DNA of 64,000 nt, taken from contig NC_044988.1 in NCBI RefSeq assembly GCF_008728515.1, positions 31,785,159 to 31,849,158 on the forward strand, written 5' to 3'. The translations under genes were made by a program, and so were the position numbers. Of this stretch, positions 22,725-33,900 are shown piece after piece. Under the pieces are notes generated by a model. The model saw nothing but the letters and a program-made list of their open reading frames with translations, did no database searches and was not told where the DNA came from. The DNA comes from Papio anubis (taxonomy: Eukaryota; Chordata; Mammalia; Primates; Cercopithecidae). Positions within the stretch are counted from its first letter, which is position 1. Each line of letters starts with the position of its first letter.

Positions 22725-23985
22725 ATAAAATAAAACTGCCCTTCTTGCTTCTGTGATGACAGAACCATTCAGGCACAATGCTATTGTACCCTCACCCATG
22801 GTAGGGTTGGGGGGGCATGGTGTTGAAGATATAATCTGATGGTCACTTGTGGTAGAATCGCAGGTTCTGGCTGTGTTGGAGGAATAGGAGCCAAGGGCCA
22901 GGTTGGCTGGTAGATGCAAAGCCCGACTTTCCTGCTGGTTGCATCTGCACAGGGAGCTGCAAGAAAGCAAGGAGTCCAGGGGCTGGATGTGGAGCCTGGG
23001 GGTTCATGGGGCGCAAAGAGGATGAGTCGGAGAAGCCAGTCTGCTGGTTAGCATGTGTTTCATCTGCTTTTGCAAGGATAGGGCACCACCAGGCCGGAGG
23101 AAACCTGTCTGAGTGGGCTGAAAGTGGCCGTGCAGGACACAGGGCTGTGGCTGTGGCTGTGGCTAAGATAGGTACTGCACTGCAGGGAAAGACGAAGGAG
23201 CTCTGAGCTGCCGACTAGGACTATAAGCTGGCTGTGTGGGCCCATAGTGAGGTGGGGGCTGAGCAGTCCCATAGGCACCATCAGGACTGCCTTGGAATTG
23301 TCCATCCTCTGGTGTCCCCGCAAAAGCAACTGCTGGGCCCACGTAGTGCCGGGTGGTAAGCACTTGGGGTCAAACATTTGTTTGGCGCTGTCAGCTGCCA
23401 TGAGGATGCCTGGGCGATTGTGTCCTCCAGGGCTCCCCTGCATGCTGAGGAGTAATGTTCCTGTGTGAACAGTCAGGCTTTGCTGGTATGCAGTTGATGA
23501 CAGGGTGGTCAGGTCACTCTGTTCCTTTCGCCTCCGTTTTTCTTCCTCATGTAAAACTTTCTTGAGCTGCAGGAAAAGCTGGTGCTTCTCTTCCTGTAGG
23601 GCCAAAAGCTTCTCCTGCAACTTCAGAATTTGTTCCTTAGTCTCCTCTAGTGACTCTCTTCCATCTCCTTTTTCTTCTCTTTTGTTCTTCCTTCATCTTC
23701 CGTTCCGTCATCGTGTCCACCTCTTCTTCCTCCTGCCGCTTGCACTCCCGCTCCATCACAATATGCTTGGTGCAGTGCTCTGGCCATGGCATTGGAAAGC
23801 TTGGGGCGCTCCAAGAGTGCGGGTATGGTGCTGCCTTGGGCACTCGGGCCTTGGGCCGCCCGGCTGTGTCCGGACCTTAGACAGGGACCGCCTTCTCGGC
23901 GCTTTCTCCGTGTCTCCGTCGCGCCCTGGCCCCTGCGTCACATCCGGCGGCTGGGCCGAATCCTTCCGGAGTCCCACAGTGCTAT
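22725..23985 (-). pseudogene. GPS2: Processed pseudogene of GPS2 (G protein pathway suppressor 2)
   Basis: Intronless copy of the mRNA for GPS2, a nuclear subunit of the NCoR/SMRT-HDAC3 corepressor complex. The coding remnant runs from 23826 to 22843, close to the parental length of about 327 codons. The N-terminal coiled-coil part (RKQEEEE-like, then EKLLALQEEKHQLFLQLKKV), the LLSMQGSPGGHNRPG part, PPPHYGPTQPAYSPS and the terminal RFYHK are all readable. Damage: the start codon reads ATA (23824-23826). A one-base insertion follows about 20 codons later, a 4-nt loss lies near 23665, and a frameshift after QMF lies near 23365. A CAG-to-TAG stop interrupts the QPQPQP stretch near 23165. The CpG-rich 5' leader (about 23830-23985) and a short 3' UTR are retained. 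No poly(A) tail or target duplication was found, so the outer edges are approximate. The 186-codon frame at 23060-23620 is only a piece of this copy. Comparison is with the GPS2 protein as I know it, not an alignment. Confidence 0.93.
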
Positions 23986-25399
23986 TATAACAGCCGGGAA
24001 TCATTTGAAAATGAGCTTCTCTTCACTTGGCGTGTCAGGTGGTCATTTTAAAAACCAGGCTCTATGTTTTTATATATTGGAATTGGTTCATATTTAAAAG
24101 GCACATGCCCCCTGCTTGGAGAGGGCCTCAGGCAAGCAGTGGGGAGTGGGACATCAAACTAGGATCATGGGGACCTGGTTCCATGGTAAATCCTGATGGA
24201 AGCATTGCAAGAATGGCCAGCCAAGAGGGAGGCGTTTTGCAGTACAAGGCCAATTTTGACAGGGGCAGGTGGTGATCCTGGCAGCTGATTAACTTCAGAG
24301 AGAGCCAGCCAAGGACCTGAGCCAGCCAAAGGTGTACTGGCAGGAGGGCAGGGGTTTCCCAGAAGTTCTGGAAGGAAGGGAATGATGGCAGGCAGATACA
24401 TCAGTGATGGCAAGGTTCCATGACATCCCTGAGAACTTGTGTCAGAATGCTTAGGCACAAATGCCGCATCTCCTATATTTATTCTCCCAGGTCTCTTCTG
24501 CCTCCTCATAGGTCAGCCGTATTCAACAGACACTCTAGACACATGGGAACTCAATTTAGACTCTACTTACTGTGCTTACTACCTAAGGAATAACTGCTTT
24601 TCTAAAAAAAAAAAAAAAAAAAAAAAATTACCATGAATTCATAAGCTGTTAGTGGATTTGTAATCCTACTTCTCTCCACGTTGATTTCTGGCTCTGTAGA
24701 TGCAGAATAGCATGTGGGTAAAATGCCACTTGTGTCAAAGGTGGAGGGTGGGAAGAATGTGCATGTGTGTATGGAAGAATGACAAGAAAGTAATAACATT
24801 AGTTTCTTTGAGGGAAGTGAGCTGGAAGGTAGGAAACAGTGATCAGATGGAGACATCATTGTGCATCCTTTTTACATTTTGAAGTTTGAACAGTCTGAAT
24901 CTATTGTATTTATTTGAATTTATTATATTTAACAATTCAAAAGTTAAATTTAAATAATTCCCAGCATTGTAATCATCTGTCACCTTGATGGCTAATGAGG
25001 TGAGAGCTGTGACTTTCTCACCATCACACTCATCTTGATGGCCATGTTTTTGGGGGATCCAACATTATCATTGGCTGCCATCAAGTGCATAGACCCTTTC
25101 TGAGTTTCTGAAGAACAGATTTATTTATGTATTCTTTCTCTCTTTGTTCATGTCTCTTCTGAGCATGTGGTTTACTATTACTTTATATGGAGATTCTGGC
25201 AGGGAGAAATTTGTTCTTGGAGTGGTCTGGCAGGTGTACATTCCCAGTCTTGGGGATAGGATTCAGGAGAAGACTCAAGCCCATATGGAGTCTACAAATA
25301 CCAAGCTGGGGGCCCAAGTCTAACCAAAATTGGAGGACATGAGATGTAATACACGTTGTCAAGGCAGAGGTTCAGATACAGGGACCCTACTTCTACTCC
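23986..25399. other. Unassigned sequence with an isolated A-run
   Basis: No gene recognised. A run of 24 A at 24604-24627 has no recognised retroelement upstream. The rest is ordinary AT-rich sequence. Confidence 0.5.
24604..24627 (+). repeat. Poly(A) run
   Basis: Twenty-four uninterrupted A bases not attached to a recognised Alu or L1. Confidence 0.9.
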
Positions 25400-26515
25400 A
25401 TTATTTTCTGCTGTTCTTCCCATTGAAACTCCTGGGAAAAGTTGTCTAGATTCTCTACTTGGTCACATCCCCTTCGGTCTTCACTCCTGAAATGGCTCTT
25501 ATCAGGGTCACTGATAACTTCCATGCTAGGTATTCTAATGGCCAAATGTCTCTTTTCATCATATTTGAACTTACAGCCACATTTGACACAAATTGTCATC
25601 TTTCCTTCTTGAAGCAACTTTTTCATGTTACTGCATGACTCCTACCTTACTGGGTAAAGCTCTCAGTCTGGCTGATGACCCTTTCTTCCCTGTCCAACTA
25701 TTAAATGTTGAAGTTCTCTGCTCTTGCCTCTTTTCTCTATGCTATCTTCAAATGGTCCTATGCTTTATCATCTGCTTGCTCCCTGATTTTCCCAACCCTG
25801 TCTCCAAATGAGGCTTCTCCTGAGTTCCAGATGCATGTGTCTAACTGCCAGCCCAATAGCTCCACTCGACTGCAAGTGGCCATCTCAAACCTAATATACT
25901 CACAACCAAACTCTGAATTTTCCCTGCCAAACCTCCTCCTGACCTCCCCTTTAGCATTTTACTAAATGGCACTGAGTTGCTCAGACCAAAAACCTGGGAG
26001 ATGACCTTTGATTCTTCTTTCCCTCTGCTACCGACAGCCAATCTGTCAGCAAATTCTGTTACTGCTGTCTCCAGAATAGATCCTGAGTCAGGTCACTTTT
26101 CAGCAACTTCACTACTAAAAGCCTAGTCTTAAGCCCCATCTCTCATTTGTTCTATCACAATAGCCTCCTGACTGATTTTCTTGCTTCCTTTCTTGCTCAC
26201 ATACAGTCTGCTTATCAAAAGTAACCGGAGTGAACAGTACACACGATCAATCCAATCTGCTTCAAACCTTCAGACTTCTGTTCCGTCTGCCAGAGTTCCT
26301 TTCTCTAAATCTTTATGTGGCTATGCCTCATCAGCTCAACTACTAGCACTTCTGTGAGGAGTCTCTGAGCACTGCTGCGTAAGTAGCAGCCTCCAAGTCA
26401 CTCTGCATCCAGTTCCCCAGTATAATTTTCTTCATGGCACTCATCATTTTCTAATATTTTACATATTTGTTTGCTTATATGTTTATTGCACATATTCCTC
26501 CTATAAAATGTAAAA
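25400..26515 (+). mobile_element. L2 LINE, 3' portion
   Basis: A long L2 remnant. Reverse-transcriptase C-terminal coding remnants ('atcagggtcactgataacttcc' and 'acagccacatttgacacaaa') are followed by the typical 'aacctgggagatgacctttgattctt', 'aatagcctcctgactgattttcttgcttcc' and 'cttcatggcactcatcattttctaata' blocks. All frames are broken. Confidence 0.85.
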
Positions 26516-26539
26516 GGGCGGTGCTGGGGATGATGCTCT

Positions 26540-26940
26540 ATTAGCTAGGTTGGGCTTGGTCATTCTGCAATAAGAAAAGACTCTCAATCCTCAGTGGTTT
26601 TAAACAACAGAGGTTTATTTTTTGCTCAAACTACATGTATAACATAGGCTGACAGTAGAGATTCTCACCTCACATATATTCAGAGGCTCAGGCTGAAGGA
26701 GGCCATACTATGTCATGACACTGTCAACACAACAGGACTCCTAAAATTACTGAGGAAGGAGGAAGAAGAGGTACAAAGAATCTCACACCATCTCTCAAAT
26801 GCTCCCACATGGAGGTGACACACGTCACTTCTGCTCACAGTGGATGGGTCATGGAAGTCATAAGGCCTTGTCTCATTTCAAGGGGCCTAGGACATAAAAT
26901 CCTCATATGTTCCTGGAAAGAGAAGAAAACTGGGAATATT
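26540..26940. repeat. Ancient interspersed repeat, family not assigned
   Basis: Contains the recurrent mammalian phrases 'aaacaacagaggtttattttttgctcaaactacatgta' and 'aggtgacacacgtcacttctgctcaca'. I recognise it as a dispersed repeat but cannot name the class with confidence. Confidence 0.5.
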
Positions 26941-26944
26941 GGCA

Positions 26945-27010
26945 GGTAGCACTTACACCTACCACAATGCCTAGCAGAGAGTAAGTACTCCATAAATATT
27001 TATTATAAAT
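26945..27010 (+). mobile_element. MIR/L2 3'-end fragment
   Basis: 'acaatgcctagcagagagtaagtactccataaatatttatt' is the shared 3' tail style of MIR and L2. Confidence 0.55.
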
Positions 27011-27589
27011 GGAATGGGAAAGAAAGAGACCCAGTTCTTAGATACAGATACAAAGTGGAGACCTGGATTTCATGCGCAATGCAGAAGTTTATGAAAAATG
27101 GAGCACCAGGTGAGAGCAGGGCAAGCAGCAAGGCTAAGTCGGTGCAGAGTCACCATGTGTACTGGACTAGGGCTCCTGATACTCCCTAACTAGGAATACA
27201 GCGGGTTTCAGAGGCAGAACAGAAAAAAAAGAATGCTTGGGGGAATAAGACTTACTACCACTGAGAATTCACTGGAAATGAGAGAAGGGACTCTGCTTTA
27301 CTAAAGAACCCGAGTCCACCAGGCTGGTCTGCTAATATGAGACCGTGATTTACAAAGGGGTGTAGCTCCACAAGAACCAGGTGTCTCTTAGTGATTTAGG
27401 TTCCTGAAAGTCCCTGAAAAACCTTATTCTGAGTGCTTTCCTTTGTCAGAATAGCCATGGCCTCAGACCATAGACTAAGATTTTAAGATTTTCCCTTTTG
27501 AAACTCTGTCTGTTCATGTATCTGTGTCTGTACCACAACCTAATAGAACTAAAAGGAAAGGATTACAGCTATTCACCAACTAGTGATTA
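27011..27589. other. Unassigned sequence
   Basis: No gene or repeat recognised. Confidence 0.5.
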
Positions 27590-27720
27590 CTAGGGACTTT
27601 AAATTTATTTCATTTCACCATGAAGTAAATCTTTGAGATATGTGTTAGTATCCATATTCCATATCTGAGAAAACTGAGACTTAGAAAGGTTAACAAGGTT
27701 TCAATGGTTTTGGTCTTCCC
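27590..27720 (-). mobile_element. MIR SINE fragment
   Basis: 'tccatatctgagaaaactgagacttagaaaggttaacaagg' is the reverse-strand MIR core. Confidence 0.65.
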
Positions 27721-27734
27721 TGTGAGTTCTCTCA

Positions 27735-27895
27735 TTCTAAGAATATCAATAGAGGGCACTCAATAAATGATTACTGGTGAATAGTTACTGATGGTTTTTT
27801 TATTCCTTTGAGGATAGGGGCCAAGTCTTCTGTGTGCTCCCAGGGCTTGGACAAGTGCAAAGCACTGAGCACCTAGTGATATGCTAATGGATACA
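27735..27895 (+). mobile_element. L2 3'-end fragments
   Basis: 'gggcactcaataaatgattactgg' and 'cctttgaggataggggccaag' followed by 'aaagcactgagcacctagtgata' match L2 3'-terminal style; decayed. Confidence 0.45.
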
Positions 27896-28084
27896 ATGAT
27901 ATGTCAAATCTGATAAAAATGTGTGCCTATTTTTTTTCTGAAGTTACAGTACTGGTGCTCAGGATTAAGAATATGGCAGTGCTTTGAGGAAAAGGAAAGA
28001 GAACAAGGGAGCAGCTTCAAAAGAAGAAGGTGGAGAGGTTGTAATGGCAGTCACAACAGGAGAGTTCAACAGAGCACATCTCCT

Positions 28085-28250
28085 TGCTACTCAAAGTGTG
28101 ACCCATGACCAGCAGTGTTGGCATCACCAGGGAGTTTATTAGAAGTACAGAATCTCAAGCCATACTCCAGACTACTGAACCAGACTCTGCATTTTAACAA
28201 GATCTCCAGGTGATTCATATGTACGTTTAAGTTTGAAGAGTAGCACTCTA
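28085..28250 (+). mobile_element. MER5A hAT-Charlie element
   Basis: Nearly complete: 'ctcaaagtgtgacccatgaccagcag', 'tcaccagggagtttattagaa', 'ctgcattttaacaagatctccaggtgattc' and an end near 'gtttgaagagtagcactc'. Confidence 0.9.
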
Positions 28251-29261
28251 GAGACCACCTGCATCTCTGTCTCCTGCGCTAGCCCAGCACCAACTTCTCT
28301 GACTGACTGTTAGGGGCCAAGGAGGCCATGGAGCATTGCAACTGCTCCTCATTTGACCATCCATCACTCAATGGGCCTGGCAGTGCAATTCCAAGTGCTC
28401 AGAAGAGCCTTCTACAGGGGTTATCAATTCGATAACCAACTCTCCCACTCTTTACATACATGCAAATCTGGTGTGTCTGACTCAAAGTTCGTAGTCTTAA
28501 CCCTTCCATTGTGGAAGAACATGGCTTTGGAGCTTCTGTCTTAATGAATACTTTCTTTTATTCTAATTTCTAGGTATTTCCAAATATCTGGAAAATGGCA
28601 CCAGCCACTTTTGGTGCTTCCAATATATAAGTGCTTCTGTTGTTCCCCCAAAATCACTTATATCCTAATAAGTAATCCATAAGTGAGATGTCCAAAAATT
28701 TTGTTCCTTATTACATTATTGTAACAATGACAAATTAACTTTTCATTAAGGACAATATACTACAAATATTAAAAGAATGTATTTTTATTTCTCCTTTAAA
28801 TGACCATACTTCAGTTCTTCCTTTATATAGGATTTTTGACCCAGGGTAATAGAGGATGAAAGAATGAAGGAATGAATAAATGACTGAGATTATTTCTTTA
28901 GCAAGACAATACATTTAAAATTAAGCTATGGACAGAAAGTGGATTTTTCTGAATTGTTTTCACATATTCTGGACTCAGTCAGAAGTTTCTTCTGTCAAGT
29001 GGGTAAGCTGCCACTCCTTATCTGACAGCTAGATCACAAGGCTGCTGCCTTTAGGTAGAAGAATAAGATTATAAAGTAGGGGAAGGAATAAGTAGCCATT
29101 CCTTCTGCTCTTAAAGAATGTGGGTTGCAGAGGGAGAGAGGATGATTGATAGGGGTAGTCACGCACGTGTCCCACTTTCCCTGTGTTGGAAGCACAGTGG
29201 TTTTTAGAAAGGGCATAAGCATGGAGCTGGGAAGGGAAACAAATAACCCATTCCATATGAT
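28251..29261. other. Unassigned AT-rich sequence
   Basis: No gene recognised. Antisense frames at 29029-29333 are not convincing. Confidence 0.5.
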
Positions 29262-29500
29262 AATAATAATAATAGCTAATAAGTCAGGCACTGTGGTAAG
29301 TGCTTCATATATCTCTTTGCAATCAAACTTCATAAGAACCCTGATGTAATTACTTTGTTTTAGTAGATAAGAAACTGAAACTTATAGAAGGCAAGTGACT
29401 GGCTCAAGTTTATACACTGCATAAATGGCAGAAGTAGAATTTGAATGGATGTATATCTAAGTAAAGAGCCCACATCTTTAACCACCATGCTACAATGCCA
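29262..29500 (-). mobile_element. MIR SINE
   Basis: Near full-length reverse-strand MIR: 'ggcactgtggtaagtgcttcatatat', 'agataagaaactgaaacttatagaaggcaagtgactggctcaag', ending 'cccacatctttaaccaccatgctacaatgcc'. Confidence 0.9.
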
Positions 29501-29636
29501 TTTTCAGTAACAGCTGATCTAGAATTGAGTTGCTTTGCATGCCTAAAAGCTCTACTTCCTTGAATCCCTCCTTCATGCTGCCACCAAAGAGGTCCATCTA
29601 TGATATAAACTGGATTGTGTTACTCTTCCCTTTGGC

Positions 29637-29705
29637 TCATGCCTGTAATCCCAGCACTTCAGGAGGCAGAGGCAGGCAGATCATGAGGTCAGGAGATTGA
29701 GGCTG
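29637..29705 (+). mobile_element. Alu left-arm fragment
   Basis: Only about 70 bp of an Alu ('ggctcatgcctgtaatcccagcacttcaggaggcagaggc...'), with no second arm and no A-tail. The truncation at both ends suggests a later deletion or a templated repair insert. Confidence 0.9.
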
Positions 29706-30239
29706 GTAGTATCACAATGTGTTCAGTGGACAACTCTGTGGGGCCCTCTTGCCCAACTCCAATCCAGGTATTTAGAGGTTACAATCTCTTGGGGGTTATC
29801 ACCTGTCCACTGTGAGTTGCAGCATTAGGCCCATGAAAATGGGAGATTGACCCACTCCACCCCAGCTGGGGCTTCATATCTTCTTTTTGAACTAAACCCT
29901 GCAATTTATGTAGCCTATTCTGTCTATGGCTTTCTAATGTGTCTCTTTGAACATAATGCCTCTTGAATATAGAAATGTCAAGTCATAATAAAATTGTGAC
30001 ATTAATGTTACCTCTAAGGGTGCCAAGTGCAAGGCACTAACAATTTAATAAGTTTGGGCTTTTGCATGACCTATGTTAATATGTGATTTCTTGCTATTTT
30101 GCATGGCAAGGGAAGTTTTTCAGAATTCATTTGATTGCAAGATCAATGTGAAAATGCATTATCTGCCTGCCTTGAGCATGGCCAACTGTTGACCTCTCCA
30201 ATTAAGTAGAGTTGAGAATGAAAATTCAATTACAATGAA
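29706..30239. other. Unassigned sequence
   Basis: No gene recognised; no clear repeat. Confidence 0.5.
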
Positions 30240-30559
30240 CAAATGTTTCTTGAACATTTTCCATGTGTGAGGCCCTATGCCAGGCCTTGTGGAGAATATG
30301 CAGATCTATGAGATTTTTTTCCTATCTTTGGGATACTTGCAAGCAAGTTGAAGGAGGCACAGATACATGCACGGATGATCATGGTATCGCATGCTATCTT
30401 AACTTATGAAAGCAGAGGAAATGGAGTTAGGTAAGCTGAACTTTTTGTAGGTAGCCCCCCATAGCAGGCATGGCTGGTTCCTTGCCATATGTTCATTCTC
30501 TTTCTATGAGACTAAAACCCTATTCCTATTTTTTAGGGCCTCTTCATTGGAAAAGAGGA

Positions 30560-30735
30560 GTCCATCTCCAGCTCAGTGACAAATCTTGATAGCTTTATGC
30601 TTTTCATGATAATTCCATGCCTCTTGTCAGTGATTAGTTAAGAGGTGGGCCTGTGACTCAGTTCTGGCCAATGAAATATAAAGTCAAATCTCTGGGTTCC
30701 TTTTGGAAAAGTTTTCTTGTAGTAGAAAGAGTTTA
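30560..30735 (+). mobile_element. Old LTR-like fragment (MLT1-type?)
   Basis: 'aggtgggcctgtgactcagttctggccaatgaaatataa' followed by 'ggaaaagttttcttgtag' follows a recurrent mammalian LTR-like repeat that I cannot name firmly. Confidence 0.45.
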
Positions 30736-30930
30736 ACAGTTAAGAGTACAGATTCTGAAGTGAACCGCCTGGTTTATAATCCTGGGTCCACTGCTTACTA
30801 GCTGTGTGTCATTATAAGTCACTTAATGTTTCACCTCCACTTTCTCATCTGTTAAATGGGGTTAATATGTACCTAATGGGGTTGTTGTGAGTATCAAATT
30901 AGTGAATATTTTGTAAATAGACCAAGCATT
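30736..30930 (+). mobile_element. MIR SINE
   Basis: Near full-length MIR: 'cagttaagagtacagattctgaagtgaaccgcctgg', 'cttactagctgtgtgtcattataagtcactta', 'ctcatctgttaaatggggttaatatg'. Confidence 0.92.
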
Positions 30931-30944
30931 GGCATTCCTGAGAG

Positions 30945-33900
30945 AGAAGGAGAAAGAGTAAGCAACTTGGAAAATATATTTGAGGACACAGTCTTTGAAA
31001 ATTTCCCTAATCTCACTAGAGAAGATGACATGAAAATTCGAGAAATACAGAGGTCCCCTACTAGATACTATACAAGATGATCATCCCCAAGGCACATAGT
31101 CATCAGATTCACCAAGGTCAAGGTAAAAGAAAAAATCTTAAAGGCAGCTACAGAGAAGGGTTGGGTTACATACAAAGGGAACCCCATCAGGCTAGCAGCA
31201 GACCTCTCAGCAGAAACTTTACAAGCTAGAAGAGATTGGGGACCTATTTTCAGCATCCTTAAAGAAAAGAAACTCCAACCAAGAATTTCATTTCCTGGCA
31301 CACTAAGCTTCATAAGCAAAGGAAAAGTAAAATCCTTCTCACACAAGCAAATGCTGAAGAAATTCATAATAGCTAGACCAGCCTTACAAGAGCCCCTTAA
31401 GGGAGTGATAAACCTGGAAACAAAATGATGACACCTGTTATCACAAAAACACACTTAAGGACATAACCCACAGACACCATAAAGGAACTATACAATCAAG
31501 TCTAGAAAGCAACCAGTTAACAATAACAGGATCAAAATCTCACATATCAGTATGAAAGGGACTAAATGTCTCCACTTAAAAGACAGAGCAGCAAGCTGGA
31601 TAAAAAGGAAAGACTCAATTGTCTGCTGCCTTCAAGAGACCCATCTCACATTCAATGAGACTCACCAGCTCAAAGTAAAGGGATGGAGAAAGATCTACCA
31701 TGCAAATAGAAAACAACAAAAAAAGCAGGAGTCACTAGTTTTATATCAGATAAAAGAGTTTAAACCAACAACAATAAGGACAGAGGAAAACATCCCATAA
31801 TGATAAGGGGTACAATTCAACAAGAATATTTACCTATTCTAAGTATATACGTACCCAACATTGGAACACCCAGATTCATAAAACAGGTTCTTCTTGACCT
31901 AGGAAAATACTTAGCACACGATAATAGTGGGAGAATGTAACACCACATCGACAACATTAGACAGATTATCAAGGTGGAAAACTAACAAAGAAATTCTGGA
32001 ATAAAACTCAATGCTTGACCAATTGAACCTAATAGACACCTACCACACAATATACATTCTTCTCATCCACACTGGAATATATTCTAAGATTGGCAATGTG
32101 CTTAGTCATAAAGAAAGTCTCAATAAATTCAAAGAAATCAAAATCATACCAAGCACAATCTTGGACAACAGTGCAACAAAACAGAAATCAATATCAAGAA
32201 AATCTCTCAAAACAGCACAAATACATAGAAAGCAAACAACTTCCTCCTGAGTAACTCTGGGTGAACAATGAAATCAAAGCAGAAATGGAAAAATTTGAAA
32301 TTAATGAAGATAGAAACAAGACTTACCAAAATCTCTGGGATACAGCTAAAGCAGTGTTAAGAGCAAAGTTTATGGTGCTAAACATCTTCATCAAGAAGTT
32401 AGAAAAAAAATCTCAAATTAACAATATAACTTTGTACCTAGAGGAACTCGAAAATAAAGAATAAACCAACCCCAAAGCTAGCAGAAGAAAAGAAATAACT
32501 AAAATTATAGAAGAACCAAAAGATCAATGAAACCAAGAGTTGATTTTTAGAAAGAATAAACAAGATTGATAGACTCCTAGCTAGATTAACAAAGAATAAA
32601 AGAGAAGATTCAAATAAATACCATCAGAAATGACAAAGATGACATTACAACTAATCCCACAGAAACACAAAAGATCCTCAGAGATTATTATGAACAACCC
32701 TATGCACACAAGTTGAAAAATCTAGAGGAAATGGATAAATTCTTGGAATCACACAACCTCCAAAGATTAAACCAGGAAGGAAGTGAAAACTTGAACAGAC
32801 CAGTAACAAGTTCCAAACTTGCATCAGCAATAAAAGACCTAACAACCATAAGGAAGAAAAAAAAAAAAAAAAAAAAAAGCCCTAGATCAGATGGATTCTC
32901 AGTCAAATTCTACCAGACAAACAAAGAACTGTTATCAGTCATACTGAACCTATTCCAAAAAATCAAGGAGGAGGGGCTTCTTAACTCATCCTATAAAGCC
33001 AGCATCAGCCTGATACTAAAATCTGGCAGAGACACAACAACAACAACAAAAGAAAACTGCAGGCCAACATTTCTGGTGAACATAAATGCAAAAATTCTTA
33101 ACTAAATACTACCAAACTGAATCTAGTAGCACAATGAAAAATTAAAACACCATGATCAAGTAGGCTTTATTCCTGAGATGCAGGGCTGGTTCAACATATG
33201 CAAATCAATAAATATCATTCACCTCATAAACAGAATGAAAAGCAAAGCCATCTGATTATCTCAATAGATGTAGAAAAAGCTTCTGGTAAAATCCAACATC
33301 CTTCATGATAAAACCCCTCAACAAACTAGGCATTAAAAGAAAATACTCCAAAATAATAGGAGCAATCTATGACAAACCCACAGCTAACATCGTACTGAAT
33401 GGGAAAAAGCTGAAACCATTCCTCTTGAGAACTGGAACAAGACAAGGATCCCCACTGTCACCACTACTATTCAACATAGGGCTGGAAATGCTAGCCAGAG
33501 CAATCAGGCAAAAGAAAGAAATAAAAAGCATCCAAATAGGAGAATAAGAAGTCAAACTATCTATCTTCAATGATGATATGATTCTACACCTAGAAAACCC
33601 TAAGCACTCTGCCAAAATGCCTCTAGAACTGATAAATGACTTTAGTACAGTTTCAGGATACAAAATCAAGGTACAAAGATCAGTAGAATTTCATACATCA
33701 ATAATGTTCAAGCTGAGAGTCAAATCAAGAACACGATCCAATTGACAATAGTCATATACCAAGAAGTTGAAAGAGCTGTATACGGAGAACTATGAAATAC
33801 TGGTGAAAAAAATCAGAGATGACACAAGTAAATGAAAACACATTCCTTGCTCATGGATTAGAAGAGTCGCTATTGTCTAAATGGCCATATTGCCCAAAAT

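Noticed and set aside
23060..23620. 186-codon minus-strand open frame as a real gene
   Set aside because: It is one frame of the disabled GPS2 retrocopy: the start codon of the parent is lost, and the frame leaves the GPS2 reading after QMF and ends in non-homologous sequence.
31068..31454. 128-codon minus-strand frame
   Set aside because: It is antisense to the L1 ORF1 remnant and has no independent support.
32713..33105. 130-codon plus-strand frame as a protein
   Set aside because: It is a decayed piece of L1 ORF2 held open by an A-run; stops lie on both sides and no intact L1 protein remains.
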